From NCBI GenBank assembly GCA_003648085.1, contig QMOC01000086.1:1-8202 (forward strand): DNA of 8,202 nucleotides. The letters are read 5' to 3'. The stretch comes from Chloroflexota bacterium. GTDB lineage: Bacteria; Chloroflexota; Anaerolineae; B4-G1. Below, piece after piece: positions 6,181 to 8,202 of this stretch (positions within the stretch are counted from its first letter, which is position 1; every line of letters starts with the position of its first letter). A model generated the notes under the pieces. The model did no database searches. It was not told the DNA's origin and was given only the letters and a program-made list of their open reading frames with translations. The position numbers and the translations under genes were made by a program.

Positions 6181-6341
6181 TGATTTTTTCGGGTAGGACG
6201 TTTTTGATGACCGCCATCCCAATCGCGTTTCTCCTCTGGGAAGACACGGCTCTGCCTGTCGCTATTGTATCATTGCCTCTCTGGCCTGTCAAAGTGTAGC
6301 GGGTGGAACGCTGATCCATCAACTGAAGCGGGAGGAAGATG

Positions 6342-7535
6342 ATGAAGAGAATCGTAGTCGCAGGGTTCGTTATATTGACCATGATCCTCTCCGGCTGCGG
6401 GAAGGGCGCGAAGGAGACGACAACGCCGGAGGTGGAGATAGAGTTCGCGCCGGTGATTTCCGCCACCGGGGAGGTGGTGCCGGCGGCGTGGGCCACCCTC
6501 AGCGCGCAGACCGGCGGCACGGTGATGGAGGTGCTGGTGGAGCCGGGGGATGAGGTGGCGGCAGGCGACCCACTGGTGCGGCTCGACCCCACCGATGCGC
6601 AACTGGCGGTGCAGCAGGCGGAGGCAGCGTTGGAGGCGGCCCAGGCGCAACTGGCGCTCCTGAAAGCCGGCCCTCGCCCCGAGGAGATCACCGCAGCTGA
6701 GGCACAATTGGAGGCCGCCGAGGCCGCGCTGGCGCAGGCAGCCGCCCAGCGGGATCAGATCGAGTCTGGGGCGACGGAGGCGGAGATCGCAGCGGCCCGG
6801 GCGCAGGTGGCGGCGGCCCAGGCGGAGCAATTGGCGGCCCGCGAGGCCCACGATCAGACGATGAAGTGCTATGACGTAGGTGGGAAAGAAGTCTGCCCGG
6901 CATTGGGACCGCTGGAGGAGCAGGCTCGCTATCGTCTCCACGCCGCGGAGGAGGCGCTGGCAGCGGCCCAGGTTCAACTGGATGCCCTGATTGCGGCGGC
7001 GGATGATCAGGTCCGCGCGGCGGAGGCGGCGGTGTGGGCGGCGTCAGCGCAGCGGGACGCTGCCCAGGCGCAACTGGACCTGTTGAAGGCGGGGGCCACC
7101 GCTGAGGAGATCGCCGTGGCCGAGGCATCCGTAGCGCAAGCGGAGGCAGCGCTGGAGGCGGCGCGGGTCGCACTGGAACGGTGTGAGATCCACGCCCCCT
7201 TTGCGGGCACCGTTGGCATGGTCTACGTGCGGACGGGGGAACTGGTCGCGCCGGGCCAGCCGCTGATCACCCTGGGCGACCTGACCACACTGCGGGTGGA
7301 GACGACCGACCTGGATGAGATTGACGTGGCGCGGGTGGCAGTCGGCCAGCGGGCCTCCATCACCTTCGACGTCCTCCCGGAGCGGGTCTTCACCGGCCAT
7401 GTGACCCGTATCTCCCCGATGGCCGACCCGGGCGCGGGTGGGGTCAACTACACGGTGGTCATCGTCCTGGACGAGACCGATCCGGCGATCCGCTGGGGGA
7501 TGACGGCGTTCGTGGATATTGAGGTGGGGAAGTGA
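6342..7535 (+). CDS. HlyD/MacA-like periplasmic adaptor lipoprotein
   Basis: This 397-aa extracytoplasmic adaptor of an efflux/secretion ABC system begins with a lipoprotein signal peptide. A basic MKR and a hydrophobic core precede the lipobox LSGC (16-19), so C19 is probably lipidated. Residues about 40-80 form the first half of a barrel-sandwich (biotinyl-lipoyl-like) domain, and residues 281-315 (CEIHAPFAGTV...) form the second half. A long Ala/Gln/Glu-rich coiled-coil hairpin lies between them. A beta-barrel region, including TTDLDEIDVARVAVGQ, completes the chain. LLKAG-x-x-x-EEI occurs on both arms (107-116 and 248-257). C176 and C185 lie near the middle of the hairpin. I choose ATG 6342 because GGAGG (6331-6335) is 6 nt upstream; ATG 6339 would leave only 3 nt. 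The stop overlaps the start of the ATPase gene. The 160 nt upstream hold no promoter I can defend for this strand. Confidence 0.9.
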   Translation: MKRIVVAGFVILTMILSGCGKGAKETTTPEVEIEFAPVISATGEVVPAAWATLSAQTGGTVMEVLVEPGDEVAAGDPLVRLDPTDAQLAVQQAEAALEAAQAQLALLKAGPRPEEITAAEAQLEAAEAALAQAAAQRDQIESGATEAEIAAARAQVAAAQAEQLAAREAHDQTMKCYDVGGKEVCPALGPLEEQARYRLHAAEEALAAAQVQLDALIAAADDQVRAAEAAVWAASAQRDAAQAQLDLLKAGATAEEIAVAEASVAQAEAALEAARVALERCEIHAPFAGTVGMVYVRTGELVAPGQPLITLGDLTTLRVETTDLDEIDVARVAVGQRASITFDVLPERVFTGHVTRISPMADPGAGGVNYTVVIVLDETDPAIRWGMTAFVDIEVGK

Positions 7536-7566
7536 AACGTGAAATGTCAAACGTCAAGCGTGAAGT
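7532..7566 (+). repeat. tandem 7-mer repeat at the ATPase start, 5 units
   Basis: Five contiguous heptamers occur: GTGAAAC, GTGAAAT, GTCAAAC, GTCAAGC and GTGAAGT. The array begins on the overlapping GTG/TGA of the adaptor-ATPase junction. Three heptamers make 7 codons, so the array is translated as a repeated VKRE at residues 1-4 and 8-11. Confidence 0.7.
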
Positions 7567-8202
7567 TATCGTTGAGACACGCGATCTGGTGAAGATCTAC
7601 GGCGACGGGGCGGAGGTGCGGGCGCTGGATGGGGTGAACATGCGCGTGGCGCGGGGGGAGTTCATCTCCGTGATGGGTCCCTCCGGCTCCGGCAAGTCCA
7701 CGCTGCTCAACATGATCGGCGCGCTCGACCGCCCCACCAGCGGGAAAGTTCTGGTGAACGGGCAGAACCTGGCAGAGGTGCGCGACCTGGATACCTTCCG
7801 TGCCCGCACCGTCGGCTTTGTCTTCCAGTTGCACAATCTGATCCCCACACTAACCGCCCGCGAGAACGTCGAGGTGCCGATGATGGGCCAGCCTGTGAGC
7901 CACAGGGAACGGCGGCGGCGGGCCGAGGAGTTGCTGGAGTTGGTCGGGCTGGCCGACCGGATGGATCATCTGCCCAACCAACTCTCCGGCGGCGAGCGGC
8001 AGCGGGTCGCCATCGCCCGGGCGCTGGCCAACCAGCCCGCGCTGGTCTTGGCCGACGAGCCCACCGGCGACCTGGACTCCCAGAGCGGCGCGGAGGTGAT
8101 CGCTTTGATGCACCGGCTCAATCACGAATTGGGCACCACCTTCATCGTTGTCACCCACGACTCGGCGGTGGCCCGTAAGACTGACCGCATCCTCATCATG
8201 CG
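7532..8202 (+). CDS. MacB/LolD-type ABC transporter ATP-binding protein (3' end beyond window)
   Basis: This is the ATPase subunit of a MacB/LolD-class exporter, partial at its C-terminus: 223 complete codons are visible and it is still open at the edge. Counting from GTG 7532, the motifs are: Walker [10 protein letters not shown] (49-57); Q-loop Q99 in VFQLHNL; signature LSGGERQR (151-158); Walker B LVLADE with catalytic E176, followed by PTGDLDS; and H-loop H209 in VVTHD. Family members are usually about 225-250 aa, so little is missing. GTG 7532 overlaps the adaptor's TGA stop by 4 nt (GTGA) and has GAGGTG 5 nt upstream, typical of coupled translation. ATG 7544 is the alternative. The first residues ([14 protein letters not shown]) are encoded by a heptamer repeat. 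The adjacent adaptor implies a MacAB-like pump or a related lipoprotein/peptide exporter. Confidence 0.93.
   Translation, partial: MKREMSNVKREVIVETRDLVKIYGDGAEVRALDGVNMRVARGEFISVMGPSGSGKSTLLNMIGALDRPTSGKVLVNGQNLAEVRDLDTFRARTVGFVFQLHNLIPTLTARENVEVPMMGQPVSHRERRRRAEELLELVGLADRMDHLPNQLSGGERQRVAIARALANQPALVLADEPTGDLDSQSGAEVIALMHRLNHELGTTFIVVTHDSAVARKTDRILIM

Noticed and set aside
6259..6310. Promoter for the adaptor gene around the TATTGTAT stretch
   Set aside because: No -35 and -10 pair with acceptable spacing and match could be found, so no promoter is called.
6270..6977. Minus-strand open frames antisense to the adaptor
   Set aside because: They are repetitive Leu/Arg/Gly-rich translations of the Ala/Gln/Glu codons of the coiled coil and have no start signals. 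The plus strand has a clear lipoprotein adaptor.

Overview
The window is a GC-rich bacterial chromosome segment of ordinary small operons with one transport-related block. Several things point to a Chloroflexota (Anaerolineae-like) organism or a similar environmental lineage: a GH3-type adenylating enzyme, an FmdB zinc ribbon, a DUF433/DUF5615 toxin-antitoxin pair, and a MacB-type exporter whose HlyD-like adaptor is a lipoprotein. This is an inference from gene content and style. No marker gene is present to prove it.

Layout. (1) Bases 12-1599, + strand: a 92-aa FmdB-type zinc ribbon, a possible 33-aa small ORF, then a GH3-family protein with all three adenylate-forming motifs but no C-terminal domain. 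(2) Bases 1603-2028, - strand: a four-helix membrane protein with an acidic N-terminal tail. It has a good promoter and Shine-Dalgarno site and converges on GH3 with only 3 nt between the stops. (3) Bases 2029-2259: a divergent intergenic region that can fold into a compact multi-helix structure. (4) Bases 2260-2985, + strand: an isoprenylcysteine-carboxyl-methyltransferase-like membrane enzyme. (5) Bases 3053-5296, + strand: a 747-aa permease made of two complete, homologous MacB/FtsX-type permeases fused head to tail. (6) Bases 5346-6131, - strand: a toxin-antitoxin-like pair, an AF2212-like/DUF433 fusion followed by a DUF5615 PIN-like protein, driven by an extended -10 promoter. (7) Bases 6342 to the right edge, + strand: a lipoprotein HlyD/MacA-like adaptor, translationally coupled to a MacB/LolD-type ABC ATPase that runs off the window.

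How the genes fit together. The adaptor (7), the ATPase (7) and the double permease (5) are the three parts expected of a MacAB-like mechanotransmission exporter. Here the permease is separated from the other two by the oppositely oriented toxin-antitoxin pair. Whether they form one machine, or the ATPase has its own permease just past the right edge, cannot be seen.

The most unusual DNA signal is a set of very short tandem words at gene boundaries of the transporter block. There are 8-mers of the AGATTGGT type on both flanks of the permease, 8-mers AGCGGATA exactly at the internal fusion joint of the permease, and 7-mers GTGAAAC at the start of the ATPase, where they are translated. I did not find a clearly new multi-gene system. 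The best leads are the fusion-joint repeat, the folded element at 2101-2185, and the repeated motif at both ends of the DUF433 antitoxin.
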